Below are positions 9,871-23,452 of a stretch of DNA of 64,000 nt, one piece after another. Each line of letters opens with the position of its first letter. The stretch's first letter is position 1. Source of the DNA: Paraphysomonas bandaiensis (lineage: Eukaryota; Chrysophyceae); the NCBI GenBank assembly GCA_965644295.1, contig CBFFRP010000079.1, positions 124,001 through 188,000 on the forward strand, read 5' to 3'. The notes under the pieces were generated by a model, which worked only from the letters and a program-made list of their open reading frames with translations, was not told the DNA's origin and did not search any database. Both the position numbers and the translations under genes were made by a program.

Positions 9871-12800
9871 ATGGAGAATAAAGCAGATCAAAGTCAGCTT
9901 CCGACCATATACATACAGGTACATCACAGTCACATGGTTATGTATGTATATATATGTATATATACACATACATGAGAGTCATATAGTTATAGTATTATAT
10001 GTATGTTTTATGTATGTGAAGGCACTTATACATGTGATGTTTTACATGTTTCTTATACAGCCGATGGACGGTGACTGGAGTATGGGTGAGGAGTATCCTC
10101 TACAAGTCTCAATAGATATCACTGTAGTAGCGCTAATGAAGCTTATCGAAAAAATGAAAGGAATCCCTGCTTACAGGCAACAAGTAAAGCTTAGTGGTGG
10201 TAAACTTGTACCTAAATCAAGAGAGATATGGGCATTACGTCGCCATGGAATACAGAACAACTCCAGAATAAAAGTTGAACCCACAAGACCTGGCGCCTGG
10301 CTATGGAACGATATCGAGTATTACGTGAACAAACTCTTGGGTGAAGTAGTCGATATTCTGGCTATTAGAGATGGTCCAATGCTCCTGACTGAACTGAGTT
10401 CTCTGATTAAATACCCTCCTTGCTTCAACTACTCACTCAGAGTATTCCTGCGCAAGTACCCAGACCAAATTAGACTTCGAACCGATGTCTCGAGCGACAA
10501 GATATGGGTCAGTCTTGCACAAGGAATCCAGTTACCTACTTTTGAAAATGCTCCTATTAACTTAGGCCGGGTTCCCGAGTATGATGTAGATAGACTGGAT
10601 TGGGAAGACTACAGCGATGTTGACTCAGTGAAACCCATTGAAAGCTCTGTTACACTCCCCGACGTGTTCTATGATATCGCAGTTTTCAGTGGAAAAGCAC
10701 TGGCAAGTAACGGTGATATTCTGGTTACTAATCCTTTTGTGGTTGTATTGCTGGATGGTAAATACATTGGCCACTCTACCGTGCGACCTGCCAGTCGATC
10801 ACCAGAGTGGGACTCGGCTCGCTTTCGAGTGGGGTTACCTTTTGGTTGTAATATGGGTGATTATACGCTCTCGTTTGAAGTCTGGAACGTTGAGCGGGCT
10901 CCTATTCCTAAAGGAGGTATGCTACTGGAGAAGAAAGTTATACTTCAGAGGCTCCAGTACGTTGATATATCGCGGTCGCGCTTGGCTGACTTCTTGCAGC
11001 CGTATGGAGTGGACATCTTTCATGACTTCGCATTGACAAGTGTAGCTCACGAGGCTAGACAGGCTGAACTGCGACGGCAGGAACTTGAACAGGCAACAAC
11101 AGAACAGAATGAGAATGGTGAAGAGCAAGGTGAAACCGAAGATGAGGTAGAGCGAGAAGCCGATGATTCCCAGCCTGCAGCTAAGAAAAGTGAAGATGAG
11201 GAAGAGGAGGAAGAAGAAGAGCTTGCATATAGCTTCCTAAATAAAAAGGAAGAAAAACCCGTGGAGATTCCAGTTTGTTCCCCGGAGGAACTTTTGCAGA
11301 CTTCTATGCATGGGTCACTCAGACTGATGGGATGCCGATCTATATATCAGCTTAAAGTACGAGCGGCTTTCGAACTTTATAGCCACGAAACCGAATTGTC
11401 AGAGGAGATGCAGCCCTTCATCATCGTACACTGGAATGGTGTAGATATTGGCCAAACAGATTTCAGGAAAAACACGCGATGGGCTTCATGGGATAATGCT
11501 ATATACAATATTCCAGTTCCTGGAAACATGGAACCTGGTCAATGTACTCTGAAATTGGAGGTCTGGAATATGGGTGTCATGGGAGGAAATAAGACCCTAA
11601 TGAGTAGTGTGACCCTCAACGGGCGATTGTTGCGGGAATTTTTAACTAAAAAGAAACCGTTTGCTACTCGGCAGCAATTCGATCTAAACTTGCGCCCGTT
11701 ACAAGGTGAATCAAAAGAAGATAATAAGCCGAATAAAAAAAAGGATAAGGGAAAGAAAAATAATAAAGCATCTCATAGCGGTGGTGGTTATGTATCTTTA
11801 TTGGGTGGCCCTGTGGGACTACAGGAAAAAGATTTGCGCATGTATGAAGTGAAGTTTCTAGTGGGAAGTTCGCTTGCCCGTGACGAGGTCTATTGTATTC
11901 TATATTGGAACTCTGTTGAAGTCGGACGAACCAACTCTGCACCGAGTACTACAGAGAAGCTTAACTCTAAAATGAATACAGTGAAGTGGTACTGGAAGAG
12001 AAATAAATTTGTCTTTGGTATTCCAGCGAACGAAGTTATTAAGAATTGCGAGCTCAAGATAGATTGCTATGATCCAACTACCAAAGGAGTCAACAGCTAC
12101 CTTGGAATGGCCTCTCTGGCAGGAGAGGAGCTTGAAGCATTTCTATGTCAAGAATTTGCTATGCAACAACAGGTTACGCTCAAAAAGGACCCGAAGAAAG
12201 ACGATAAACTTAGGATTCAGAAAGGTACCCTTAGTATACGAGGAGGATCCCTAGGTTGTAGGATGGAGTCGGAGCGCATCATAGATATTCGAGGTTGTAC
12301 TGGCTTGTCAATGCTGACTTCAGGAGAGACACCGCCTGTACCTTGCTACTGCATCGCCTACTGGGATGCCAACTGCATTGGTAAAACGCGATCTGTAGGG
12401 AATGATGGCAACCCATCATGGGAGTGGCGTGACGACCGTTGGATATTTGCTGTTGATGTAGTTGGCTCTGCAATGTATTATTCAAACTCTAACCTTGTAA
12501 TTGAAGTCTGGGAAGGTGAGAGTGAAGATGAGGACAGGTCTACCCATGTGTTTATAGGGTCATGTGTGCTGACTGGCAACCCTTTGCATGATGTGCTTGA
12601 AAATTTAAAGCCGAACACTATTCAGGTCCCCCTGAGCAGTGTGACTTGGGAGAGCACCCAGATATCGAAGAAAAATAAGCGCAAGACGAAATCGAAGAAA
12701 GGAGAGGCTGACGTGCCTCCGAACCCCAGAGTGCAGGGCTATATGACCGTAGGAAGTCCTGGTGTAAAAGATAAAACCCCGCTTGAGGAGTATGGAAGAG

Positions 12801-12883
12801 TGGAGGAAACTCTCACGCATATGTTGAACAATGAAGTAGAAAGATCAGGACCACAGCTATTTGAGCGAGTAGTTGGTGGATGA
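9871..12883 (+). CDS. Ubiquitin-like domain plus four C2-like domains, large unknown protein
   Basis: Two exons, 9871-9918 and 10061-12883, joined by a 142-nt intron; 956 residues. The first exon supplies MENKADQSQLPTIYIQ and only joined to exon 2 does it make the first strand of a ubiquitin-like fold (about residues 10-105). Then come four related blocks of about 110 residues, starting near 215, 435, 605 and 750. Each has the pattern of a beta-strand pair, an 'I/V-x-x-W-D/N-G/S-x-x-I/V-G-x-T' turn, an S/N-P-x-W-type segment and a final strand ending xIEVW or xxEVWN. This is how degenerate C2 domains look. Between blocks 1 and 2 lies a Glu-rich stretch (about 360-405), and Lys-rich stretches follow blocks 2 and 4. 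No enzyme motif is seen. A role linking membranes or cytoskeleton to ubiquitin-type partners is only inference. Confidence 0.75.
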
Positions 12884-13847
12884 AGGGATGTTAACTCCCA
12901 TCCAAGTTATAGAATGTTAGTTGTCGATTTCGAAGTGGTATTGTATGTAGTAGTGTGACCAGTGCATGACTAAATAGTATCTGGTGCTATCAGATAGATG
13001 AAAAGTATAATGCATGATAGATCAGATTCGTTGATTAGAAGTAGCGGATTGATTATTATCTATGTTTGTTAGTTTCATATGTGTTTCAAGACTAAGTCAA
13101 CATTACTCTTATCTATTACAACTGAATATTTGCTGAATATTGACACGAAACATAAATGAAAAAACAATTTATTAGAAGGAAAGTAGAATTGTAAGGATAT
13201 TAAAGAACTTATGTTAACAGTAAATCGCTTAAACGGCAAGGCATATGGTAGAGGTATGTAAATCACAAGTCGCAGTGAATGCCTTATTATTAGCAACAGG
13301 GGTTTAAGAGTCAGAACTAATTTAGCATTGCAATTTAACTAACTTGTGCTAAACTCTGATATCTACCATTTGACACTACGACGAAAGCTGCTTGCGTGTC
13401 ACCGCAAGCACCAAGGTACAACCACTTTCGCTCTATCAATCAAAGCAAGCGCATTGAGACAGTGGAACGTTGATATACCTGAAGAACAGAGTTAGTTTTT
13501 CCGAAGAGACTCTCCGGTATTTATCCCCCACAACACCACGAAAAGGGGCGAGTCCGAATTAGTTGAGGAAATCATAATAGCAATGCTGAATGTGGATGCA
13601 GGCTTGATGACGTTATACAACTGTGTATATTGGTAAGCTCTTATATCGGAGATAAACAGATACTTCATACTCTGATATACATATCATGTTGACTGTCCCT
13701 AATGGGGAGCAAAGGCTACAGATACACAAAAAACCTTCGTGTGTATATATATCTTTGAGTGAGTACATACATACTGTATTGACTTATATGCGATAACTTT
13801 TCACAGAATAATATTTCTAATATATTAGATAATAGAAAGATTGTGCT
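12884..13847. other. Intergenic region containing a dispersed repeat copy
   Basis: AT-rich spacer. The piece 13285-13450 is a copy of the dispersed repeat described separately. Nothing else recognisable. Confidence 0.6.
13285..13450 (-). repeat. Dispersed repeat family, copy A
   Basis: Matches, in reverse orientation, the sequence at 27330-27535. Shared blocks include AGCGAAAGTGGTT, ACCTTGGTG, AGCAGCTTTCGT, AAATGGTAGAT and TTAGTTCTGACTCTTA. It also contains a perfect 7-bp hairpin stem GCTTGCG/CGCAAGC with a 6-nt loop. Confidence 0.8.
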
Positions 13848-14432
13848 GTGTATAACAATATAAAATGTTTGCGGAGATATGTCAGAAAAATTGAGAAAAC
13901 CCAGTGCATCAACATTAATAGCCTAGTACTCATAGAGTCCAATCTTTACCCTTCACATCCGTTCTCTGTATCTCTTGTAATAACGCTTCAAACTCCAACA
14001 GCAAAGACGAAGCGATACCCCAAGAATCCACTGGATTGAGTACAATTAGTTCCACTGCGAGAAAAGGGACCGGCTTTCAAGAAATTACGTGCAAGAATAG
14101 GCCTAAACAAATATAATTTTTTAGGGCAGCACAAGCGAGTTATTCAAACTGATAATTACGACCGTACTCAAGGCTCAGGAAGGAAACGAAAAATTGCACC
14201 CAGAGAAGATCATACGGTCAACAGAGAGGTTAACGAGGCTCGACAGATATCTGGAATAGAAATTAAGAAAGGTTTGCCGCAGATACCTGTTTCAGAGCGC
14301 AAGCACAGATTATCGTTCATAGTGGATTTCAAGGAAGCCGTTCATAAGGAGAAGTATCGAAGGAGGTGTGTGGAGTGGACTAAAGCACACAATGAGAACT
14401 ACAAATCATACTGTATAAATGCAAAAGTATGA
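13848..14432 (+). pseudogene. Decayed Tc1/mariner-like transposase, N-terminal part
   Basis: One reading frame runs from about 13848 to 14432 with a TGA stop at 14037. The second half (14040-14432, about 130 codons) is highly basic. It contains GSGRKRKIAPREDHTVNREV followed by ISGIEIKKGLPQIPVSERKH and ends with VEWTKAHNENYKSYC. This order matches the 'GSGR-P-R-K-(T)-x-x-(R)-E/Q-D' linker, second helix-turn-helix and 'R-x-x-F-A-K-x-H' segment of Tc1-type transposases. The DDE catalytic domain is not seen downstream, so the copy is broken. I am moderately sure of the family and sure that it is not an intact gene. Confidence 0.5.
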
Positions 14433-15001
14433 GTAGATTCATTATATCATATGCAAGATATAGTGAACAACATCTCTTATGACTCGTAACACACTGCAAT
14501 GCAGGTTCAACACGACAACTGTAGGCTATAGTCTAGTACATATGCATGGACTAACCCATACAGTCACAGTAATGAAGTAAAAAATATACTCAAAGAAGTT
14601 TGGAACTCCCTACTAGTGGAGATAGTTGACTGCATTGATTGAATCCATGCAAACATATAGACGTTAAGCTGTCCATAGATACATACGTATCGGCATCCTT
14701 CGTATATTTTTGTTCCAAGATGCCTCTAATATTGAGACAACAATCATGTGTATTCCAGCCGTAGTTGTACTGCAGTAATGGAGAGTATTTATGCTTCAAT
14801 TTATTTCCGAAAAATAAGATGCTGACTGCCGATACGTACATAAGCAAGATATGCAACTCAATTTCGCTCATTTCTTGTACAAGGGTGGGGTTTTTAGCAA
14901 CCACAACAACCGGAAAACCCCCATATTAAAAGCTATAATCTTAAAATTACCACTATTGTTCGAAAGCTGTGGAAAACTACACATTTCGTACACTACGTAA
15001 T
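14433..15001. other. Spacer between transposase relic and CATA array
   Basis: A 104-codon minus-strand frame (14590-14904) lies here but has no recognisable domain and may be further transposon debris. No other feature seen. Confidence 0.5.
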
Positions 15002-15335
15002 TATACATACATACATACATACATACATACATACATACATACATACATACATACATACATACATACATACATACATACATACATACATACATACATACAT
15101 ACATACATACATACATACATACATACATACATACATACATACATACATACATACATACATACATACATACATACATACATACATACATACATACATACAT
15201 ACATACATACATACATACATACATACATACATACATACATACATACATACATACATACATACATACATACATACATACATACATACATACATGCATACAT
15301 ACATACATACATACATACATACATACATACATACA
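15002..15335. repeat. (CATA)n tetranucleotide array
   Basis: About 334 bp of CATA repeats with one variant unit (CATG) near 15292. It lies about 255 bp before the DOCK start codon. Confidence 0.97.
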
Positions 15336-15589
15336 GCAGTAGCAGTGTACACTGCTGTAGATGTCTGGGTGGTCTTACATATAGAAATACACGTAGGATG
15401 GTCATATCCTGCTGTCTATATCCTCCTACATATACATATATACACACTCAGGATGTCTCATATATAGATGCATACATACATATAACACCTCACAGCATCT
15501 ACCCCCATCAACATCCTTCCATCAATCACTCATCTACCTCCTTCTTATCCCTTCTAATTACTCACATATATACATAAGCCTCTCTAATC

Positions 15590-18500
15590 ATGTCTGACGA
15601 TATTAAATGTAAGTCATCTATCCACATACATACACATCCTCTAATCTCTCCTCTATTAGCATTACGTACAAGTTTAGGGGGTGTTTCCATGGGATCAGAT
15701 GAAGCTTTATTACGTGAGATTGATTCATGTATAGTAGAATGGAGTAAGAAGTGTGGTAAAGCTTTATGTCATGGTGAAATTGAGGATTATAATCTACAAA
15801 AAAATCAAGTATGTATATATATATATATCGATATTGTTGTATTTTTATGTGTGTGTGTTTATGTGGGGATAGATTTCCACTATTCAGGAATGGAGACGTC
15901 AGATTATTGTGGATAAGAATATGGCGAATATGGCTGCGCGTGAATGTGCTATTAAGCTTATTGAAGCTCAACGACAATTAGATGAATCGTTCTCTATTCC
16001 TCGCACAGATGATGGAGAAGTAGTCACTCACCAGATGGGTTTCTCTGTACACCATCTACTCCGCCTTCATAGATTTATGCAACATAGACTTGTTGAAGGT
16101 GCGTTTCTTCCTTCCACTGTCGCAGAACAATACGAAGCCGAACAGAAATTGGGCATTCGTGCCGTTTCTAATAAAATAGAAAAAATTGATGAGCCTTTAC
16201 ATCTATTTATGGACATGAAAATGGCGATATTCAAGGTATATTGCAACTTGATAACCACTGTGGCTGTATGTCTGCGTGGCTGCAGACGTATAGACAACTT
16301 CATGTGTTTTTGTACTAATAATTGACCACAGATATCTGAGCCGTTCAGAATGTACTTCAGTGTCTGGCGGAAGGACTTAGGGTTCGTCACGGACGAATTT
16401 GTAGTTTCTCTGACGGCAAAGGTAATTGTTGATGTTATCTGCAGATATGTGTTTTATTTCTTGTGCTCAGGGTATGCCCCCGGATAATGCTCTCATTGAC
16501 AGATTGTACACGATATTTTCTAATATGGATGGGTATTTGACATGTGTAGTATGATATACTGTCTCATGCTATATGAACAGGGATGACCTCCTTCAGAATG
16601 CCTACTTGGTGTGTAAGATATACAGGTGCTGACTTATGAATGCCTAATATAGGAATTACATTAATGGTTACCTCTTGTCTACATTAGGTTCGGCGGACTT
16701 CTGAATGATGAAATGAATCCAAATTCACCTGCAAAGTCTCCTGCAAAGAGTGGGTTTGATCCATTTGCAGCCACCTACCAGCGTCCATTTGGGTGCGGTG
16801 TGAAGTCATTCGCCGAACTTAATCTACTGGGCCGAGAGCTTGGTACTTGCTCACCAGCATCGAATCTCAAAGTATATCGACCAACTCGCGATATCGAGAA
16901 GAACTTTGAGAACATCCATGAGGTTATTATATCTGGCAGCGAGGCTGAGAGGGAAGAGGTACCCACTTCGATGGGCATTATGCTCGAGTATTGCGTTATC
17001 AGTGGAAATCTCCATGCCCTAAGAGAAAATGGATTTAAGAAGTGTACCGAATCAGAAAGTCTGCGGAGTAAGTTTTTGGACGCTTCAATTACCAGTCACA
17101 TTGCATCTGACGATATTACTGATCCTCGAGATCAGAGAGAAGAGCTCTTTATCACTTTGGTTGGTGGCGAATTTTCCCAAGGAAGCAAATCGACTGCAAA
17201 GAATATCGAGATAACTGTGCGATGTGTAGGTCCCGATGGTGCGTTCATTCCGAAATGCATTGGGCGGGGACTAGGAAAACAAGCCATGCTGGAAGACAGT
17301 TACTCTACGACTGTGTATTATCACGTAAACAACCCCACATACAACGAAACTGTTCGTATACACCTACCTGCTGTGCCTGACCTTCTTGGAAGCCATTTGC
17401 TTCTAACGGTAGCCCACTGCTCAACTGGGCAGTCAGGTACTACTGTAGGAAGCTTTCGGTCGAGCATGATAGGGGGATCCAAAGAAAAGAAATCACGAGA
17501 TTATTTTGCCTTTGCGTTCATGCCCTTTGTAGATAAGGATGGTGGTGGGGTAGTGCTGGGCGATGGACCTCATTACTTACAGTGTTACAACCCACCCGCT
17601 GATATGAATATGAACCCTGCAGTTTCTGAGCCGTCTTCTGGGCCGACATACATAATGCCCGGTGGGGCACCGTATGTGTCAGACCAGTCCCAATTGAAAA
17701 TCCGCACTTTGAAATCTGGATACACAACTTCTTCTCAAGAGTACATATACTTGCATACCTATGTATCATCAGTTAAATTTACCCACGAGCGGGCAGTTCA
17801 TGAGTTTATTAGGTGGACTAACTGCGAGACCGATGAAAAACTACTTGATGTAATCCATGCGTGCACATCCCTCCCAGATGATTCGACGCTGCATTGCGTA
17901 AGAGAAATTATTGAGAGCACTATACAGATTTTATCACGAAAACCGGGACTAGCGGATGCAGCTTTTAAGCTATGTGTCAATATGCTGGTACTTTTCAGTA
18001 GAAAAGCTGGTGCCATTAATTCTCCGACTACAACAGACAAAAAGGTAGTTTCTGAGAAAGCGAAGCAGGTGATTGATGACCTCTGGAGTACATGCGTTGA
18101 AGAAGCATTCAATAGCTCCCACAAAACTATACACATTGAGTTGGTTCGTTGTCTAAATACTTTGTTGCGGAGAATGCAAGGAGTGAATACTATGACTGCT
18201 GAAATGATGATTTTCCATCGCAACACTGTGTTAGCTGTTCCCATCGTATTGGGACTAGCCATGAAACAGCACATGAAGGGAAATGATGACAGTGCGGCCT
18301 ACGAAATGCTCCAGCAAGAGATGGGTAACGTTGCGCACAATCTCAACGAACTGCTACAACAGAGTTATGAAAATGAAAGCATCCGATCTCTGCGAATCAT
18401 CTTCTTTGATGTGTTTTCTATTGTGGAGTCTTTTTACGACGTTGAGGAAATGGCTCATATTGCAGTGACGTATTTGAGGAATTTACATACTCGGCCGGAC

Positions 18501-21267
18501 GCCCCTTCACGACAAGTAAAGAAAGATAAGTTAGCCTTCCTGAACAGCATACTTCTCTCAAATATTTTTGCCATTGAAGAGAGCCGTGAGATTGTACTAG
18601 GGTGTGCTCTTGATATTTTGTCATTTCATTTCAGTGATTCGAATGGGACTGGAGAGGATAGGGCGACATCTCTAGTTGTTCTACAGGTTCTGCTGGAAAA
18701 GATGGAGGTGTTTGACCCTGAAGATTGCGATGCCTTGTCTCAGGTGCTGGGACCACTTGTAGACGTGACGCACAAGCTAATGCAAGGGGTGCGTGCGAAG
18801 AGACACAGTATCGAGAAATTGGAGGCCTCGGATGGGTCACGAAATCGGCCGCATTCAACACGTAGTCGTCGTGGTAGTTGCGTTGGAAACACAGCCCAGA
18901 TAACAACATCTTTGCTTATGATATCACTTGAAAATGCTGCATGCTGCCTGTGCAGTACGATAAATTTGCTTGGTAGGGATCGTGTGCTTGCATTAATGGA
19001 GGACAAAGACGGCAAGCATAATGGTAAACAATTTTTGTTGTCCCTCGTCGCTGCCATAACACTTATTATTCGGCGAGTAATTATTCCTCAGCCGTGGCTG
19101 CTGCTGAACATGTTATTTCTTAGCGCTGTGAGGGATTTGATAGTATGGACTGCAGAATATATGGAGAAAAATTCTGTCCGCTTTCTGAGTAGTTTGGATG
19201 AGAAGTGGACTTCTCCGTGCGCAATAACAAGCGAAGCTTTAGGTAAATCAAACCCCAGTAGTTCTAATCGCGATTCGCTTAGACTGTCTGTGGTTCGTCA
19301 CCAGAAAGTTGATAATCTGATTCTGTGGTCGGAGATTTTTAATTTGACTTTGTCGATTCTGCTAGACCCCAGTCTTGCTACTGAGTCAGCATCGATGAAT
19401 GAAGCTAAACAAGCTTATCTCACTCGACATTACAAGGACTTTCGCCTTGCTATAATTGATTCCCTTTCAAGAGTATGGTCTGCGCTCTCCGATACTACTC
19501 ATCAGATAAAGTTTGCGGACGTGTATACTGTCCCCTTCATTGCGGTAGCATGTTCTAATTATGAACCCTTGGCTAATACTGGAAAGGCAATGGTATTAGA
19601 CTTACTTCGGTCTGATTTTCAGCTACACGACGGGTTCTACTCCACCGCTCCGCATATATATGACATAGTAAATGTAACTATACTAAACAATAACAACATG
19701 AATATCGACTCGTTGTATATCCCCCCACGAGAAACACTTGCGGCATTCATGGAAGGCGGACTTATGGCCATGTTTAAGGCAGATGCTGTACTGAACTGCA
19801 CTAAGGCACATATGTTTGCATCTGAAATGACAACACTTCTGAACCTTCTAAGAGACTTGTCCGAATGTCGCAAGACTCTTGAATTCGAAGAAGAAAGGTC
19901 CTTTGCTTACGCCAAGCTTATGGATTTCTTTATGGATATGGGACGTAGAGACGCCTATATCAAAGCTGCCCATAGTCTATCGAAAGAAATGGCTAGTTTA
20001 GAGCACTATACGGAGGCAGGAAACGCTATTTTGCTGCACTATAATCTTCTTGATTGGTCCTGTGATATGTTGGAGTCAGTAGACCTTGGAGATGATTGTG
20101 GTGTACTCGACGTAGAGCCTTCTTGGCAGCGAAAGAAGAATCTCATGGAGCAGGCAATCGACCTCCTAGACAAAGGTAAAGCATGGGAAGTATGCGTCAA
20201 GCTGCTGGATGAAATGGCTGAAGTATATAAAACTGTGCGACCTGATTATCTTGAACTTGTGGGTGTGCTTGAGCGCCAGGTAGTATTCTATCGTTCTATC
20301 GCTACAGAGGACCGGTACTTCCCCACTATGTTCCGTGTTGGATATTATGGTCAAGGTTATACCAATGAATCTATTCGGAATAAGGAGTTTATATATCGTG
20401 GCATCCCACTGGAGAGTATCCTCGATTTCAGTACTCGGATTAAGAAGAAGCATCCGAATAGTGAAGTATTGCCTCCGAAAGTTACCCCCAATCGTGAGGA
20501 GCATTTTAACTCTCCACATCAATTTATTCAAATATCCAAGGTGACATCAGCGAATCCTTGCGAAGCGGAAGGTACTCCAGGACCAGATATATCTACATTA
20601 CCTTCTTATATGAAAGCTGATTTGATAAGCAACAATGTCAACTGTTTTTTTTATCAGAGACCTTTTAGGAAGCGTGCGGATAAATCTGCAAACGAATTTT
20701 TAGATCTATGGGTCGAAAGAAAATTCCTTCATACTTCAATTGTATTTCCCAGTCACACAAGACGCGCAGAAGTTACGAAAGAGTCTACCGTTGTCCTCAA
20801 CCCCATAGAAATGGCAGTGCAAGGATTGATAGAGAAAAATGCCGAATTGAAGGAAAAGAATGTCCAAATGGCTGCAATCGCAGATGGTCAAGCTGGGCAA
20901 TCGTTTACGATGTCACTCAGGTATGCTTTGTGCTGAGTTGATTTGTTTATTTTAATTGTATCTGCACAGCGGAACTGTGGATGCAGCTGTCAATGGCGGG
21001 ATAAAGAACTACGAGTCGTTTATTACTGGTTCGTATCGCAGCGACAACCCTGAAATAGCGGAAGACATTGATAGGTGCGCGCAGAAGCACGGAATTGTCC
21101 AGCTATTAAAAGACACTCTACGGGATCAACTTACTATCCTTGATCGTGGGATACAGTTGCACCGCAAGAAGTGTTTGGAATCCATGCAGCCACTACATGT
21201 TCACATCGAAAACCTCTTTGTGAAGATGCGAGGTGAGCTGGAAGTCCTTCTCAGTGATAACATTTAA
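15590..21267 (+). CDS. DOCK-family guanine nucleotide exchange factor
   Basis: Eight exons: 15590-15608, 15660-15808, 15873-16235, 16332-16421, 16471-16532, 16581-16625, 16688-20920 and 20970-21267. They make 1752 residues, a normal length for the family. Introns are 48-96 nt. The first exon is only 19 nt. The N-terminal part (to about 260) resembles the region before DHR-1 in DOCK proteins (VWRKDLGFVTDEF, DDLLQNAYLVCKIYR, QRPFGCGV). The DHR-1/C2 domain lies at about 394-580 (begins REELFITLVGGEF). The DHR-2 catalytic domain fills about 1300-1740, with MFRVGYYGQGY, NKEFIYRGIPLESI and, across the last splice junction, SGTVDAAVNGG, the segment holding the nucleotide-sensor loop valine of DHR-2. 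DOCK proteins load Rac or Cdc42 with GTP at membranes and drive actin remodelling. Which GTPase it serves cannot be read from the sequence. Confidence 0.93.
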
Positions 21268-22147
21268 CGTATGGAACAATCAAATGCATGTTGCGTGAGG
21301 AATGTATCAATGATGCCGCAATTGTTTTAGTACAGTGCACATAAACGGGCGACATGTTCTTCCAAAAATGAATTACTGTCGGTGATGCCGAGTGAACATT
21401 TTCTGATATCAGCAGTATCATTTGTGGATGTCATATGTCTTGAGTTTGTAGTCGTTTTAATATATAAAAAGAACGCTGTTGTGAACATCCTTGTAGTGTT
21501 GTGTATCTTAGCACTATAATGGAAATGTGCATCTTTGAGGTAGTGACTCTAGTATTACACACTGATCACACACGAAGTTATTATAAAAGGTACCAATGGA
21601 TGATGTCGTGAGTAATGCAGAGTAAACAGATAACATTTGGTCATTACATTAGTATAAGGATGAAATATGTTTAATTTGACAATTACAATAGAAGTTATTT
21701 AGGAAGCGCGTATCGAGTATCTGCTAAGTACGCTAGCTTTTGTAGCGTTAAGCACTGACTCTTGAACTAATAATAAGACATTCACTACTAACTACTACTG
21801 ACTCTTACACGCCTATTGTTAGTAATTAGTAATAGCACATTTACTACTCTATACTCTATATAGTTACACATGATGATCATTTCAACCAGTAATGAAGAGT
21901 TGTATCGCGGTTTGACAAAATCAGAAATAAATAAGTGACTATTTGCTGGAGTGCAAGGTGGGGCAACTATTACTTATATTCTACTAATGGAATAATGTAG
22001 AAACCACACAGCTTAATTTAAGCGTACACATGTACACTACGATACAACCCTTTCATATCAATAGTGGCAACTACAGATTTCGTTACATGATGTTCGATTT
22101 CATTTCATATTCTCAATGAAACAAGCCCGCTAGAATACAATAAAAGT
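21268..22147. other. Convergent intergenic region with a dispersed repeat copy
   Basis: Between the DOCK and SDR 3' ends. 21720-21840 shares blocks with the dispersed repeat family (see copies at 13285, 27330 and 46735). Nothing else recognised. Confidence 0.6.
21720..21840 (+). repeat. Dispersed repeat family, copy D (partial)
   Basis: Contains GTTAAGCACTGACTCTT, AATAATAAGACATTCACTACT and ACTGACTCTTACACGCCTA. These are shared with the 3' half of the copy at 27330-27535 and the copy at 46735. Confidence 0.55.
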
Positions 22148-23452
22148 CTACGAGCGGAAGCTACGTAAGGCCTCGGGCGTGGGTTGTGGGGTAAGCTTGG
22201 AGGCCGCCAACGAATTAATTGCGTCAGAAACACCACTGGAACAAGTCGGCATAACTCTGTACACATAAGCATCAGATGGCAATATTAAGATATATCAAAA
22301 TACATACTAGTAATGCAGGTAACATGTGCTGCGGAATATGACGTTTACTCACCTCATTATGTTAGCGGAATTTCCCGGAAAGTACCACATAGGGGGATTC
22401 TTATCTGTGATAGCTTCTACAATTACATCTACCACCTTCATTGGGTCCTGCATCAAAAACACCAATTATGCACACTAAACAAGCTATGAATTATGCAATA
22501 GGGTTGCGTAACGGACCTCTGCAGATTGATTCATCATGCTGACGTGGTGATCAATAAAACTGGGATCGTATTGCGATGTAATCTCAGCGGGGGCACTTTC
22601 AAATGACTTCTTCGCAGCTGCTAATCCAGCTGATAGAATTGGAGTTCTGCGCAATTAGTATTATACACACCCTCTGTAGTGATACGAAATAGTGCATACA
22701 GTTTTTCTGTGCATATACAGGATGTCGACAAATACCTCATAAACCCAGGGTTTATATTGGACACGTGAATATTCCACGGCTTCATCTCTTCCCTTAGACA
22801 TTTGGCCATACCCTCTACAGCATGCTTTGATGCAAAATAGGGACCAATAGCAGCACCTGAAAGCAGTCCCGCAAGAGAAGATAAGTTAATAATCCTGTTA
22901 TTGCAATTAGTCAATGAGGTGCATGCAACATGAAGTATACCGGCTGCCAGGGTTCTTCTTCAATAGAGGTAACATGGCTTTAGTTACTGCAACAACACCA
23001 AAGAAGTTAACTTCCATAACACGTCGCCAGATGTCCATATCAGTCCAGTCCAATGCACCCCCATCAGCAATCCCTGCATTGTTGACAACAGCCCACACCT
23101 TACAGTCTTTCTCATTAGCCAATTTCTCTGTTTCCATTGCAAGTTTTTCAATATCATCAGCAATACATACATTACATTTCACTGTTTTTGATACAATACT
23201 CTGTAATTTTAGTATTCCTTCATCTGTTAAACAACCAGACACCACATGAAACCCCATACTAGACAAATGCCTAGATAGCATCTCACCAAATCCTGAATCA
23301 CATCCAGTGATTACAATAATTTGCTTCTTATAATTCAATTGAATTTTATTTTTATTAATTTTTTCATATAAAAAATTAAAGAAATTCAAGATGAGAATGA
23401 AATACGAGAGTAAGCCTGAGATGATATGAATGAATGGTGAGGGGGAGGACAT
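22148..23452 (-). CDS. Membrane-anchored short-chain dehydrogenase (SDR9C, retinol/17beta-HSD type)
   Basis: Five exons on the minus strand: 22941-23452, 22736-22894, 22517-22646, 22353-22447 and 22148-22256; 334 residues. Residues 8-29 form a membrane segment. The cofactor motif is TG-x3-G-x-G at 49-56 (ITGCDSGFG) and NNAG is at 124-127. The catalytic triad residues are Ser177, Tyr190 and Lys194 (PYFASK), present only after splicing intron 1 out. The GCDSGFG signature and the CLREEMKPWNIHVSNINPGF segment fit the retinol/17beta-hydroxysteroid dehydrogenase branch, which uses NAD(H) or NADP(H) on retinoids and steroids at the ER. The substrate in this organism is unknown. The start codon follows a CT-rich tract ending CAG, so a 5' UTR intron may end exactly at the ATG. 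Confidence 0.88.

Noticed and set aside
14590-14904. 104-codon minus-strand frame
   Set aside because: No domain and no neighbouring exons that extend it; may be transposon debris but cannot be supported as a gene.
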